From the NCBI RefSeq assembly GCF_004751985.1, contig NZ_CP038492.1:3534001-3598000 (forward strand): DNA of 64,000 nucleotides. The letters run 5' to 3'. The stretch comes from Rhodophyticola sp. CCM32 (lineage in GTDB: Bacteria; Pseudomonadota; Alphaproteobacteria; Rhodobacterales; Rhodobacteraceae). Below, one piece after another: positions 45,484 to 55,701 of the stretch. The notes under the pieces were generated by a model. The model ran no database searches, was not told where the DNA came from, and was given only the letters and a program-made list of their open reading frames with translations. The stretch's first letter is position 1, and every line of letters starts with the position of its first letter. Both the position numbers and the translations under genes were made by a program.

Positions 45484-46056
45484 TCAGCGGTTCGCACCTG
45501 GAATCCATAACACATCATCCTTGCCATCGTTATTGGCGATCCGGCCGGCGACAAAAAACCAGTCCGACAGGCGGTTGAGGTATTTCACCCCCTCGGGGTT
45601 CACCGATTCCATGGTGGCCAGTTCCACGCTCATCCGTTCGGCCCGCCGTGCGACCGTGCGGCATATGTGCAGATGCGCGGCCAGGGCCGTGCCGCCGGGC
45701 AGGATGAAACTGCGCAGGGGCGTCAGTTTTGCATTCATCCCGTCAATCTCGGCCTCAAGGCGCAGAACCTGCGCCTCGGTGATCCGCAGGGCCGGATATT
45801 CCCGGGCGCTGTCTTTCTCCATCCCCGGGGTGCACAGATCCGCGCCCAGATCGAACAGGTCATTCTGGATCGCGGCCAGCCTGTCATCCATCTCTCCTTC
45901 GGCCTGCAACCGGGCGATGCCAAGCGTCGCGTTCAGCTCATCCACCGTGCCATAGGCCGCAACCCGCATTGAATGTTTCGCCACCCGGCTGCCATCGCCC
46001 AGGGCGGTTTCCCCGGCATCGCCGGTCTTGGTGTAGATCTTGTTCAGAACGACCAT
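45484..46056 (-). CDS. Cob(I)yrinic acid a,c-diamide adenosyltransferase, PduO type
   Basis: Attaches the adenosyl group to cob(I)alamin, making coenzyme B12. The 190 residues show the N-terminal IYTKTGDAGETALGDGSRV ATP-binding motif, AYGTVDELNATLG, FILPGGTALAAHLHICRTVA and RRAERM with SDWFFVAGR, the signature of PduO-type ATR. The ethylmalonyl-CoA pathway needs B12-dependent ethylmalonyl-CoA and methylmalonyl-CoA mutases, so linkage to mcd, hbd and etfAB makes sense. It follows the HIG1-type gene by 5 bases on the minus strand. Confidence 0.95.
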   Translation of the reverse strand: MVVLNKIYTKTGDAGETALGDGSRVAKHSMRVAAYGTVDELNATLGIARLQAEGEMDDRLAAIQNDLFDLGADLCTPGMEKDSAREYPALRITEAQVLRLEAEIDGMNAKLTPLRSFILPGGTALAAHLHICRTVARRAERMSVELATMESVNPEGVKYLNRLSDWFFVAGRIANNDGKDDVLWIPGANR

Positions 46057-46061
46057 TCGGG

Positions 46062-46271
46062 TCAGCCCCCTGTTTGACGACGGAAATAGACAAAGGCGAG
46101 GATCAGCAATACCGCCACAAACTGTGCCAGCAACCGCCAGCGCATGAATTTATTGGCGTTCCTGCGGTTATACTCTCCGCCGATACGAAACGAATTGACG
46201 CCCATCAGCAATATGACCAGCACCCCGAAACAAGCCAGGGCCACGATGATGAACAGCGGGTCGGAAAGCAT
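46062..46271 (-). CDS. Twin-transmembrane (HIG1-domain) protein
   Basis: A 69-residue membrane protein with two hydrophobic segments (about residues 4-23 and 46-62) joined by a basic loop, RIGGEYNRRNANKFMRWR. This hairpin design and loop match the HIG1 family, some members of which bind cytochrome c oxidase. The ATG at 46271 has AAGGATATGCC upstream; a longer reading (46301) lacks such a site. It leads into the adenosyltransferase gene with 5 bases between. Confidence 0.82.
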   Translation of the reverse strand: MLSDPLFIIVALACFGVLVILLMGVNSFRIGGEYNRRNANKFMRWRLLAQFVAVLLILAFVYFRRQTGG

Positions 46272-46323
46272 GGCATATCCTTTTATGCGGTATCTGGACA
46301 TCTAGGGGCCTGGCCCGGTTTGG

Positions 46324-46440
46324 CTATAGCGAAATCGTTTGTTCTGCACCATCACTCATCAAAATTCGCATTCGGTATCAGCGTCTTGCTGACCCGCAGA
46401 CAGCGAATTTTGATTCAGATGAAATGATTTCTGCTTTAGG
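46324..46440. repeat. Dispersed palindromic element, family A
   Basis: Ends CTATAGCGAAATCGTTT at the left (46324) and GAAATGATTTCTGCTTTAGG at the right (46440), mutually complementary with one gap. Inside, a perfect 12-bp stem (46358-46369 with 46403-46414) encloses a smaller hairpin TCAGC/GCTGA. The right end contains the TAA stop codon of the SDR gene. Confidence 0.8.
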
Positions 46441-47266
46441 CCTTTGCAAGAATCCAGTCAAACACCCGTTGCGGTAGCACCCGCCGTGCAATCTCGACAA
46501 TCCATGTGGCGGTGGTGATGAAATAGCGGGCGCGGGGGCGGCGGGCCTCCAGCGCGTGGATCAGTCTGGCGGTCACGGCGGGCGGTTCCAGCTGGAAGGC
46601 CGCTTTGCCCGTGTCCTGATACAGATGGTGGATCAACTCGGTTCGATAGCGATCCGCAAGGGCAGAGCTTTCCCAGTCGATCCAGGTCTCGAATCCGGGG
46701 ATCGAATTCACCCGGAACTTTGATGTCACCGGGCCGGTGTTCAGGATCGAGACGTAAATTTCCGTATCCCGCAATTCCAGCCGCAGGCTGTCGGCCAACC
46801 CCTCCACCGCGTGTTTGCTGGCGGTATAGGCACCGCGCCAGCGCAGGAACATCCGCCCCAGGGCCGAGGAATGCTGGACAATCCGCCCATGCCCGCCCTG
46901 CGCCCGCATCACCGCCACCGCCCGGCAGGTCAGGTCATGCAATCCGAATACATTGGTCTCGAAAATCTCACGAAGGGCGCCCGGCGGCACATCTTCCATC
47001 GCGCCGGGCAATCCATAGCCCGCATTGTTGAACAGCGCATCCAGCGTTCCGCCGGTGCGGCGCAGGGTTTCGGCCATCCCTTGCGCAATGCTGTCGGGGT
47101 CGGCCACATCCAGCACGAAGCTTTCCAGCCCTTCGGCCTTTAGCCGCGCCACATCTTCGGGTTTGCGGCAGGTGGCGAACACCCGCCATCCGCGCGCGTG
47201 CAGCCTGCGTGCCGCATCTTCCCCCAGGCCTGAGGAACAGCCCGTGATCAGGATGGATTTTGCCAT
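46436..47266 (-). CDS. SDR-family oxidoreductase
   Basis: Short-chain dehydrogenase/reductase of 276 residues. The cofactor motif is TGCSSGLG (residues 8-15, TGxxxGxG), with LFNNAGYG, the catalytic Ser in QHSSALG, and YTASKHA (Tyr-x3-Lys). VTSKF after the active site and the C-terminal helix are like those of retinol/steroid-type SDRs. The substrate is unknown. The ATG at 47266 is preceded by GAGGGCAGC. The gene is flanked by family A repeats at both ends, and its TAA stop lies inside one of them. Confidence 0.9.
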   Translation of the reverse strand: MAKSILITGCSSGLGEDAARRLHARGWRVFATCRKPEDVARLKAEGLESFVLDVADPDSIAQGMAETLRRTGGTLDALFNNAGYGLPGAMEDVPPGALREIFETNVFGLHDLTCRAVAVMRAQGGHGRIVQHSSALGRMFLRWRGAYTASKHAVEGLADSLRLELRDTEIYVSILNTGPVTSKFRVNSIPGFETWIDWESSALADRYRTELIHHLYQDTGKAAFQLEPPAVTARLIHALEARRPRARYFITTATWIVEIARRVLPQRVFDWILAKA

Positions 47267-47296
47267 GCTGCCCTCGTCTGGATTGCGGCCCCATGC

Positions 47297-47403
47297 CTAA
47301 AGCGTTTCGGGTCAGCCTTGCATCGAAAAAAGCTGCCTCTCGCCTTTGGCTCGAACGCGTTTTCGATGCGGTCTGTTTCAGGTTAAACCCAAAAAGCTAT
47401 AGG
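47297..47403. repeat. Dispersed palindromic element, family A
   Basis: Ends CTAAAGCGTTTCG and AAAGCTATAGG. Internal stem GCATCGAAAA/TTTTCGATGC (about 47320-47329 with 47370-47379) encloses the conserved segment TGCCTCTCGCCTTTGGCTCG also found at 29767, 57343 and (in part) 59991. It lies between the start of the SDR gene and the SH3 gene stop. Confidence 0.85.
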
Positions 47404-47429
47404 GCACGGGCCGCGTCAGGGCAATGGTG

Positions 47430-48026
47430 TCAGGGACGGTCAGCGGACAGAAAGCGCTCGGCCATATAGCCGGTCTGATCGGACGCCAGATCGCGGATCT
47501 GGACCCAGCCATCGGTCACGTCGCCGATCTGCTCAGCCTCGGCCCCGAACCCAAGTGACAGGATCACCGCCGTTCCGGTGGATGGCCCGGCGCGCATATT
47601 CACCCGGCGACCGGTGACATAGACCACCGGGCGCGGCGCCTCTGCGATCTCGGCCGCCGGTGTGGTTGCGGGGGCGGCAGGACGGGTCAGGCTGATGATC
47701 TCGTTTTCCGCCTGTGATGGCCGGATCACGGCGCTGATCGCGATTATTTCCCCATCCGGGCCGGTCAGGGTCATCACCGGCGCGTCCGGGACCGGTGGCT
47801 GTGGTGCAGGGTCCACAAGCGCCGCGCGGATCACCTGGGCGGTGCCTGTGCTGTTGGCAATCTGCGGCACAGGCGGGGCATGGGGTGTCGGCAAGGCGAC
47901 AGAGGGGTCAAATTCGGCCCGGGTGCTTACCCCGTCCGGTGTCTCAACATCGCGTGTCGCGGGGTCGGAAAATATGATCATTCCGCTGTAGATTATGGCG
48001 CATAACAAAAGGGTCAGGCGGATCAT
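47430..48026 (-). CDS. Secreted or membrane-anchored SH3-domain protein
   Basis: A 198-residue protein with an N-terminal hydrophobic segment (MIRLTLLLCAIIYSGMIIFS). A Pro/Ala-rich linker of about 110 residues follows. The C-terminal bacterial SH3 domain reads YVTGRRVNMRAGPSTGTAVI, GDVTDGWVQIRDL, DQTGYMAERFL. Such domains bind peptidoglycan or proteins in the envelope. It probably stays anchored by the N-terminus. The gene is divergent from parC, with 140 bases between the start codons. Confidence 0.85.
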   Translation of the reverse strand: MIRLTLLLCAIIYSGMIIFSDPATRDVETPDGVSTRAEFDPSVALPTPHAPPVPQIANSTGTAQVIRAALVDPAPQPPVPDAPVMTLTGPDGEIIAISAVIRPSQAENEIISLTRPAAPATTPAAEIAEAPRPVVYVTGRRVNMRAGPSTGTAVILSLGFGAEAEQIGDVTDGWVQIRDLASDQTGYMAERFLSADRP

Positions 48027-48166
48027 GGCAGTAATCCTTAAAGGTCGTCTTCAAATACAAACCCATCTCTAGGGCGCTGTCAGCGATTCTGACACGGGGA
48101 AAAAACGCAGCTTTGTCTCGTTTGGTTCCTTTACGGTTGGTCGTTGCTTGCGTATCACAGGTTCAA

Positions 48167-50469
48167 ATGAGCGAGCAGAACACGCCAGACGACAACGCAG
48201 ACCAAAGCGAATCGCTGAGCCGGGCGATCGGGTCTCGCTATTTGCAATATGCGTTGAGCACGATCATGCACCGTGCCCTGCCCGATGCGCGGGACGGTCT
48301 GAAACCGGTGCATCGGCGCATTCTTTATGCGATGCGGGAATTGCGCCTGTCCTCGACCGGGGGGTTTCGCAAATCCGCCAAGATCAGCGGCGATGTGATG
48401 GGCAATTACCACCCCCATGGCGATGCCGCGATTTATGACGCGATGGCGCGTCTGGCGCAGGATTTCACCATTCGCTACCCGCTGGTCGACGGGCAGGGGA
48501 ACTTTGGCAATATCGACGGCGATAACCCGGCCGCCAGCCGCTATACCGAGGCCCGGATGACATCGGTGGCCGAGGCGCTGCTGGAAGGTCTGGCAGAGAA
48601 TGCGGTCGATTTCCGCGACAATTACGATGGCACGCTGGAAGAGCCCGAGGTGCTGCCCGCAGCCCTGCCCAACCTTCTGGCCAACGGGTCATCGGGCATT
48701 GCCGTGGGCATGGCCACGAATGTCCCGCCCCATAATCTCGATGAGCTGATCGCGGCCTGCCTGCATCTGATCAAAGTGCCGGATGCACGGGATGATACGC
48801 TTCTGAACTATGTCAAAGGCCCGGATTTCCCGACCGGCGGCGTCATTGTCGAGCCCGCCGAAAGCATGGCCGAGACCTATCGCACCGGGCGCGGTGCCTT
48901 CCGTCTGCGCGCAAAATGGGAGGTGGAAGACCTGGGCCGGGGCCAGTGGCAGATCGTGGTCACCGAGATCCCCTATCAGGTGCAGAAATCGAAACTGATC
49001 GAGAAACTGGCCGAGGTCATCCAGACCAAGAAAATCCCGATCCTGGCCGATGTGCGCGACGAAAGTGCCGATGACATCCGCATCGTTCTGGAACCCCGCG
49101 CCAAGACCGTCGACAAAGACCTGCTGATGGGCATGCTGTATCGCAATTCCGATCTGGAAACGCGGTTTTCCCTGAACATGAATGTGCTGATCGACGGGCG
49201 CACGCCGAAAGTGTGTAGCCTGAAAGAGGTTTTGCGCGCCTTTCTTGACCATCGTCGCGATGTGTTGATCCGCCGGTCCCGGCACCGGATGGAAAAGATC
49301 GACCATCGTCTGGAGGTGCTGGAAGGCTTTATCATCGCGTTTCTGAATCTGGACCGGGTGATCGACATCATCCGCTATGATGATGACCCCAAAGCGGCGC
49401 TGATGCGCGAGGATTGGGGCCGCGATTTCACCCGCGCTCGCGATGAGGCCGATTACAAAACCCCGCCCCGGGCGAAGGGGAGTTGAGCGATGTGCAGGCC
49501 GAGGCGATCCTGAACATGCGCCTGCGCAGCCTGCGGCGGCTGGAAGAGATGGAATTGCTGCGCGAGCAGGAAGCGCTGATGGAAGAGCGCGCGGGCCTCG
49601 AAGACCTGCTGGAAAACGACGATATCCAGTGGTCCGCCATCACCGACCAGTTGAAAGACATCCGCAAGCAATTTGGCAAAACCACCGAATTCGGCGCCCG
49701 TCGCACCCAGTTTGCCGAAGCCGGAGAGGTGGAAGAGGTGCCGCTGGAGGCGATGATCGAGCGTGAGCCGATCACTGTGGTCTGCTCTCAAATGGGCTGG
49801 ATCCGCGCCATGAAGGGCCATATCGACCTGGGCAGCGAGTTGAAATTCCGCGATGGCGACGCGCCGCGTTTCGCCTTCCATGCGGAAACCACCGACAAGC
49901 TGTTATGTTTCGGGAATAATGGCCGCTTTTACACGATTTCTGCCACAAATTTGCCCGGAGGCCGTGGGATGGGGGAACCTGTTCGCCTGATGGTGGACAT
50001 GCCCAATGAGGTCGAAATCGTGGATCTGTTCATTCATCAGCCTGACGGCAAACTGTTGGTCGCCTCTTCGGCGGGGGACGGGTTTGTGGTGCCGCAGGCC
50101 GATGTGGTGGCGCAGACCCGCGCAGGCAAGCAGGTGCTGAATGTCAGGGGAGATGTGACCGCGAAGGTCTGCAAACCCCTGGCGGCTGGCGATGATCACA
50201 TCGCCACAGTTGGTGAGAACCGCAAGGTTCTGGTTTTCGCGCTGGAGGAGCTGCCCGAAATGGGCCGCGGCAAAGGTGTGCGGCTGCAGAAATACAAAGA
50301 CGGGGGCCTGTCTGACGCCCGCGCCTTTGGTCTGTCCGAGGGGTTGAGCTGGAGTGATCCGGCAGGCCGCACGCGGACGGAAACCGATTTGACCGAATGG
50401 ATGGGCAAGCGCGCCAGCGCGGGCCGTATGGCCCCGCGCGGGTTTCCCAGGGATAATCGGTTCACCTGA
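48167..50469 (+). CDS. parC: DNA topoisomerase IV subunit A, frameshifted
   Basis: DNA breakage-reunion subunit of topoisomerase IV, needed for decatenation. About 767 residues if repaired. The first frame (48167 to 49486) has the catalytic Tyr126 in ASRYTEARM, the quinolone-region [18 protein letters not shown] and PTGGVIVEP. It ends in a false stop after [18 protein letters not shown]. The second frame continues with [20 protein letters not shown] and the C-terminal beta-pinwheel ([34 protein letters not shown]). One base appears lost from the G4 run at 49477-49480. Because parC is normally essential, I read this as a sequence error or a natural recoding, not a dead gene. The start at 48167 is the last ATG before conservation. 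Confidence 0.9.
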
Positions 50470-50478
50470 AGGCAGGAC

Positions 50479-51663
50479 ATGTCAGGACTTAAAACGGAAT
50501 TCGGCGGCGACCGGGGCGAGCTGTTTCAGCTGGCCTTGAAAACCGGGCTGCTCACCGCACTCACCTTTGGTCTTTATCGTTTCTGGCAGATCGCGCGGTT
50601 CCGGCGCTGGTACTGGTCTTCGGTTCGCCCGGGGGGCACGCCGATGGAATATACCGGGACCGGGCAGGAAAAACTGGTCGGGTTCCTTTTCGCCATTATC
50701 CTTCTGGCGATCTATCTGGCGTTGTTCAATGTCGCGGCGATGTTCATCCTGATCCGTCTGAGCGAAGGCCCCCCCGATATCCTGACATTCGGGGTGGCCG
50801 CCACGCCACTGTCGCTTGTGCCGATCGTCTTCATGGCCCGCTATCGTAACCGGCGCTATATCCTGGCGCGGTCGCGCTGGCGGGGTATTCGGTTTGCCAT
50901 GTCGCCTGGGGCCTGGGGCTATGCCTGGCGGTCTTTCATGTATTGGGTTCTGACAATCCTGTCTGTCGGGCTGTTCTGGCCGTTGATGACGTTTCAGCTT
51001 GAAAAATACCTGACCGACCGTAGCTGGTTCGGCACGGCACGGTTCACCCAGTTCGGACATTTCGGGCAGCTATACGGATCGCTGCTTCCCTTTCTGGTCT
51101 GCCTGTGGGGGCTGGTCGCGCTGCCGCTGATTTCGGTGCAGCAGCGATCCGAGTGGTATATGCTGGCTGCGGTGTATCTGGTGTTGCCGCTGACCCTGCT
51201 TTTCGCGGTTTATTACCGGGTCTCGGCGTTCCGGATCATGGCGGCGATGAAGACGCTTGGCGACGGGCTGGAATTTGACATTTATCCGCGCACGCGCACC
51301 CTGGTGAAAATCCATATTCTCGGCAATCTGCTGACCAGCCTCGTGGGCGGGTTTGCTGCGATGCTGATCCTGGGGCTGGCCATTGGCATCCTGTTGCTGG
51401 GGGGTGTCGCCTCGCCAGCGATGCTTGAAAACCCACCGCTTGCGATCATCATGCTGATCCTGGCCTCGGCCTTTGCGCTGATCGCTGTCTTTTACAATGT
51501 ATTCCGCCAGGTGTTTGTCACCTTCCCGATGGTCCGCCATGTGGCTGAAACGCTGGAAATCCACGAACCCGCGCTGCTTGGCACGATCCGCCAGCGCGAC
51601 CGTGATGATATGCGCGATGCAGGCGGATTTGCCGAAGCGCTTGATGTGGGGGCGGCATTCTGA
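50479..51663 (+). CDS. DUF898 (YjgN-like) membrane protein
   Basis: An integral membrane protein of 394 residues with about seven membrane segments. The DUF898 hallmark FGLYRFWQIARFRRWYWSSV lies near residue 35, and a second related stretch, MYWVLTILSVGLFWPLMTFQ, near 155. The charged loop YRNRRYILARSRWRGIRFAM is also typical. Function is unknown. It follows parC by 9 bases and shares one base with the next start (TGATG), so it is likely an operon with the M48 protease gene; the same pairing occurs in other Rhodobacterales. Confidence 0.9.
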   Translation: MSGLKTEFGGDRGELFQLALKTGLLTALTFGLYRFWQIARFRRWYWSSVRPGGTPMEYTGTGQEKLVGFLFAIILLAIYLALFNVAAMFILIRLSEGPPDILTFGVAATPLSLVPIVFMARYRNRRYILARSRWRGIRFAMSPGAWGYAWRSFMYWVLTILSVGLFWPLMTFQLEKYLTDRSWFGTARFTQFGHFGQLYGSLLPFLVCLWGLVALPLISVQQRSEWYMLAAVYLVLPLTLLFAVYYRVSAFRIMAAMKTLGDGLEFDIYPRTRTLVKIHILGNLLTSLVGGFAAMLILGLAIGILLLGGVASPAMLENPPLAIIMLILASAFALIAVFYNVFRQVFVTFPMVRHVAETLEIHEPALLGTIRQRDRDDMRDAGGFAEALDVGAAF

Positions 51664-52829
51664 TGGCCCTGTCCCGACGCACCCCCTCCTTCGCCGCCGC
51701 CGCAATGATCTATGCCGAGCTTTATGACGGGATCAGCCCGATGGTGCAGCGGGTCAGCCTGCGCGTGGCCGGGCAGGGCTCCACCGCAATGCTGGAGTTG
51801 AAGAATGTCGAGACCCAGGGCAGCCAGCGCTGGTCTTTGGCCGATATGCGCCAGGTGCCCGATCAGGCCAGTGCGGATGCGTTTATCTTCGCCCCTGACA
51901 ATGCCGGGCCCGCGCGCCTTGTGATCCGCGAGAGAGAGGCGCTGCGCATATTGCTCAGCGCGCTCCCCGACCTGAAACCCCTGCGGCCCCGAAACGGATC
52001 GCCGCTCAGGCTTCTGGGTCTGGCGGGTGCGGCGGTTGTCGCGTTTGGCGCGATCCTGTTCGCGTTGATCCCGTTCATGGCGGATAAAGGCGCCGAGATG
52101 ATCCCGCCCGCGACCGAAATGGCCCTTGGGCAAACCACATTCAACCAGATCTACCCGGCCATGGGGGCCTATGAATGCACCGATCCGGCGGGGCAGGCGG
52201 CCCTTGCGGTGATGCAGACACGGCTGACCGATGGGCTGGATCTGCCCTATCCGGTGCAGGTGCATGTGGTTTTTGACCCAAGCCTGAACGCCACGGCACT
52301 GCCGGGCGGGTATGTGACCCTTCATAACGGTCTGATCCAGGCGGCTGAAACGCCGGAGGAAGTGGCGGCTGTTCTGGCCCATGAGATCGGCCATGTGGCC
52401 CATCGCGATGGCACCCGTGCCGTGCTGCGCAGAACCGGCTCTTTCGGGATCATCGGGTTGGCCTATGGGGATTTTCTGGGCAGTTCGGCTGTTGCCGCGG
52501 TGACACAGCAATTGGTGAATTCCTCCTACAGCCGCGAGGCAGAGGCCCGCGCGGATGCCTATGCCCATGATCTTCTGGCGCATGCAGGGGTTTCCCCGGC
52601 ATCGCTTGCGGTGTTTTTTGAACGGTTGCGGGCTGAAGGTCTGGATACGGATCTGGGGGTGTTCCGCCATCTCAGCAGCCATCCCGGACTGCTGGACCGG
52701 ATCGCGGCCTCGACTGCTGCCGCCGATCACGGGTTCACCCAAGGGCCGCCGATCCTGTCCGGGGCAGAATGGGGTGCCCTGCAAAGCATATGCCAGAACA
52801 GCGCACACACGGCGATCGACAAAAGTTGA
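51663..52829 (+). CDS. M48-family metallopeptidase
   Basis: Zinc protease of 388 residues. A cytoplasmic N-terminal region precedes one membrane segment (about 118-139), so the catalytic domain probably faces the periplasm. The active-site motif is AHEIGHVAH (H240, E241, H244), with the third ligand likely Glu289 in SREAEARADAYA. The C-terminal stretch LSSHPGLLDRIA is common in the family (SHP motif). M48 proteases of this type take part in envelope quality control. It is co-translated with the DUF898 protein. Confidence 0.92.
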   Translation: MALSRRTPSFAAAAMIYAELYDGISPMVQRVSLRVAGQGSTAMLELKNVETQGSQRWSLADMRQVPDQASADAFIFAPDNAGPARLVIREREALRILLSALPDLKPLRPRNGSPLRLLGLAGAAVVAFGAILFALIPFMADKGAEMIPPATEMALGQTTFNQIYPAMGAYECTDPAGQAALAVMQTRLTDGLDLPYPVQVHVVFDPSLNATALPGGYVTLHNGLIQAAETPEEVAAVLAHEIGHVAHRDGTRAVLRRTGSFGIIGLAYGDFLGSSAVAAVTQQLVNSSYSREAEARADAYAHDLLAHAGVSPASLAVFFERLRAEGLDTDLGVFRHLSSHPGLLDRIAASTAAADHGFTQGPPILSGAEWGALQSICQNSAHTAIDKS

Positions 52830-52996
52830 TCTTTGATATCCGCCTCATGCATCTGCTCAGGCAAGGTCCTGACGCGCTTTGCACCCATGCCGGGTGATCC
52901 TCTGACCGCCGGTTGACCGGGTCGTCCCAAGGCAACGTTGCGTGGGTGCATCCGCTGGGGTATGGCTTGTCCGTTGCTTGTCCCGGGGGATTTCTC

Positions 52997-53641
52997 ATGC
53001 GCTTCACGGCCCGTATCGCGGCGTTTGGTCTGGTCTGTTTTCTGGCGGCCTGCGCGGCGCCCGACCCGGTGGAGGAGGACCTGCCGGATATGGGCGATTT
53101 CCGCCTCGAATATAACATCGTCGTGGCCGAGAACATGCGTCGGGTTTCCCCTTCGCGGAACGCCACGCAACAGGAATGGATCGACGCGCTGACCGCCGAG
53201 GTCGACCGCCGTTTCGGGGGCTATGAGGGCGATCGGCTCTATCATATCGCGATCAATGTTGACGGGTTTTCGCTGGCACCACCGGGCATTCCCGTGGTGC
53301 TGGCACCAAAGTCGGTTCTGGTGATTTCCGCCAATGTCTGGGATGACGCGGCCCAGATCAAACTGCATGAGGAACCGGAGCGGATCACCGTTTTCGAAGG
53401 GGTCAGCGCCGCTTCGATCTTCGGTTCGGGTCTGATCCGCACCCGGGAAGAGCAGATGGATATCCTGGCCCGCAACGCCGTCCGCCGGGTGCAGTTGTGG
53501 ATGTTGCAGAACCCGGACTGGTTCAACATCGACCCCGACGCCGCTGCGGTGGACGCTGCCGAGATTGAAGCGATTGCAGACGCATCCGAGACCGATGTCG
53601 CCATACCCGAAGATGTGGAGCCGGAGGCGGTCAGCAACTGA
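52997..53641 (+). CDS. Predicted lipoprotein, function unknown
   Basis: A 214-residue protein with a lipoprotein signal (MRFTARIAAFGLVCFLAAC, lipobox LAAC, Cys19). The mature part is acidic and ends in a Glu/Asp-rich tail (VAIPEDVEPEAVSN). The middle contains NIVVAENMRRVSPSRNATQQ and EGDRLYHIAINVDGFSLAPP. I do not recognise a family, though the pattern is of a Rhodobacterales-specific lipoprotein. The start at 52997 is chosen because the signal begins there. It precedes tuf by 89 bases. Confidence 0.8.
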   Translation: MRFTARIAAFGLVCFLAACAAPDPVEEDLPDMGDFRLEYNIVVAENMRRVSPSRNATQQEWIDALTAEVDRRFGGYEGDRLYHIAINVDGFSLAPPGIPVVLAPKSVLVISANVWDDAAQIKLHEEPERITVFEGVSAASIFGSGLIRTREEQMDILARNAVRRVQLWMLQNPDWFNIDPDAAAVDAAEIEAIADASETDVAIPEDVEPEAVSN

Positions 53642-53730
53642 CGCTTGATTTTCCTCTCACATCTTCGTAACGAGCGCCCGGATATGAAACCGGGCCTCAT
53701 ACGGGCCCCATATGACGAGGCATCAGGGCG

Positions 53731-54906
<1,176 letters not shown>

Positions 54907-54919
54907 GCGGCTGGGGCTT

Positions 54920-54942
54920 GCCTGCTGCTGATCTGAGCAGGC
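54920..54942 (+). terminator. Hairpin just after tuf
   Basis: 7-bp stem GCCTGCT (54920-54926) with AGCAGGC (54936-54942), 9-base loop, then GTTT. It lies 13 bases after the tuf stop and before a stronger terminator. Confidence 0.6.
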
Positions 54943-54957
54943 GTTTAGCCTTTCATG

Positions 54958-54990
54958 AAAAAAGGGGTCGCATCACGCGGCCCCTTTTCG
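54958..54990. terminator. Strong terminator between tuf and the convergent small gene
   Basis: Stem AAAAGGGG (54960-54967) with CCCCTTTT (54981-54988), extended inward by 3-4 bp to a 5-base loop. It has a T run in both orientations. It ends tuf and the minus-strand gene at 55011. Confidence 0.88.
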
Positions 54991-55010
54991 GTTTCCATAA
55001 GCTGTCAAGC

Positions 55011-55265
55011 TTACTGGTTCACGAATGTGTCGATGGCCCCGCGCATTTCGCCGGCGCTATCGCCATTGCTCAGCATCTGCTGAACCAGGCGCAGTTCGGC
55101 AATGGTCAGGTTTTCCAACCCTTCCGTTTCGATACCACGTGTGGACAATTCACTTTCCAGTGCTTCCATCAGCGCGTCGATCTCTGCCTCCATGGCAAAG
55201 CTGGCGGTGGCAAGACCAGCGGACAATGAGGCCGCAATGGCCAGTGCACTCAGTGTTGCTTTCAT
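55011..55265 (-). CDS. Small secreted protein, function unknown
   Basis: An 84-residue precursor with a signal peptide (MKATLSALAIAASLSAGLAT, cut near ASFA-ME). The mature part, about 60 residues, is a short acidic, mostly helical domain (EIDALMEALESELSTRGIET, LTIAELRLVQQMLSNGDSAG). No cysteines. AGGAGAC precedes the ATG. A very similar-sized secreted gene lies at 59023. No family recognised. Confidence 0.75.
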   Translation of the reverse strand: MKATLSALAIAASLSAGLATASFAMEAEIDALMEALESELSTRGIETEGLENLTIAELRLVQQMLSNGDSAGEMRGAIDTFVNQ

Positions 55266-55610
55266 GATCAGTCTCCTCAGAGTGTGTTTGGTTTCAAAAC
55301 TGCGGGTTTGTTCCGCGATGTCACCATCGACAGCCTTGGCTCCGGGGTAAAAACACCATTTTCCTCACGCCTGATCGCGCAGGGTTGGATTGTCAGGCCG
55401 AGACCGTGACCCGCTTGTGAGTGCAGCGGCGGGATATGATGCAAACATCTGAAATTATTATGTAACTTTTTTCACAAATTCTCAGGATCTGTGATCCGCA
55501 TGTCGGGCGTAAATCACAGATCTGTGCTGGGTTTCGCAAGTTTCACGACAACACCTTTTCGTGGGTCAATTACTTGTGAAACAGCGGGCTGCGCCTCTTC
55601 ACCGATGCGT
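55266..55610. other. 345-base spacer with an inverted repeat
   Basis: No gene is visible. It should hold the promoter of the small secreted gene on the minus strand. It contains an AT-rich stretch (about 55440-55480) and a perfect 10-bp inverted repeat GATCTGTGAT (55486-55495) with ATCACAGATC (55513-55522) around 17 bases, a possible operator. Confidence 0.6.
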
Positions 55611-55647
55611 CAAAAAACCCCCTGACCGTGTTACATGGCAGGGGGTT
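55611..55647 (-). terminator. Rho-independent terminator of msrB
   Basis: On the minus strand the stem ACCCCCTG/CAGGGGGT (continuing inward with CC/GG) is followed by a run of six T. It lies 55 bases past the msrB stop. Confidence 0.9.
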
Positions 55648-55701
55648 CGATGCCTGAGAAGGCGCGCGGGATGGAATCGGTTTTGGGTCGATCCTTGCGG
55701 A

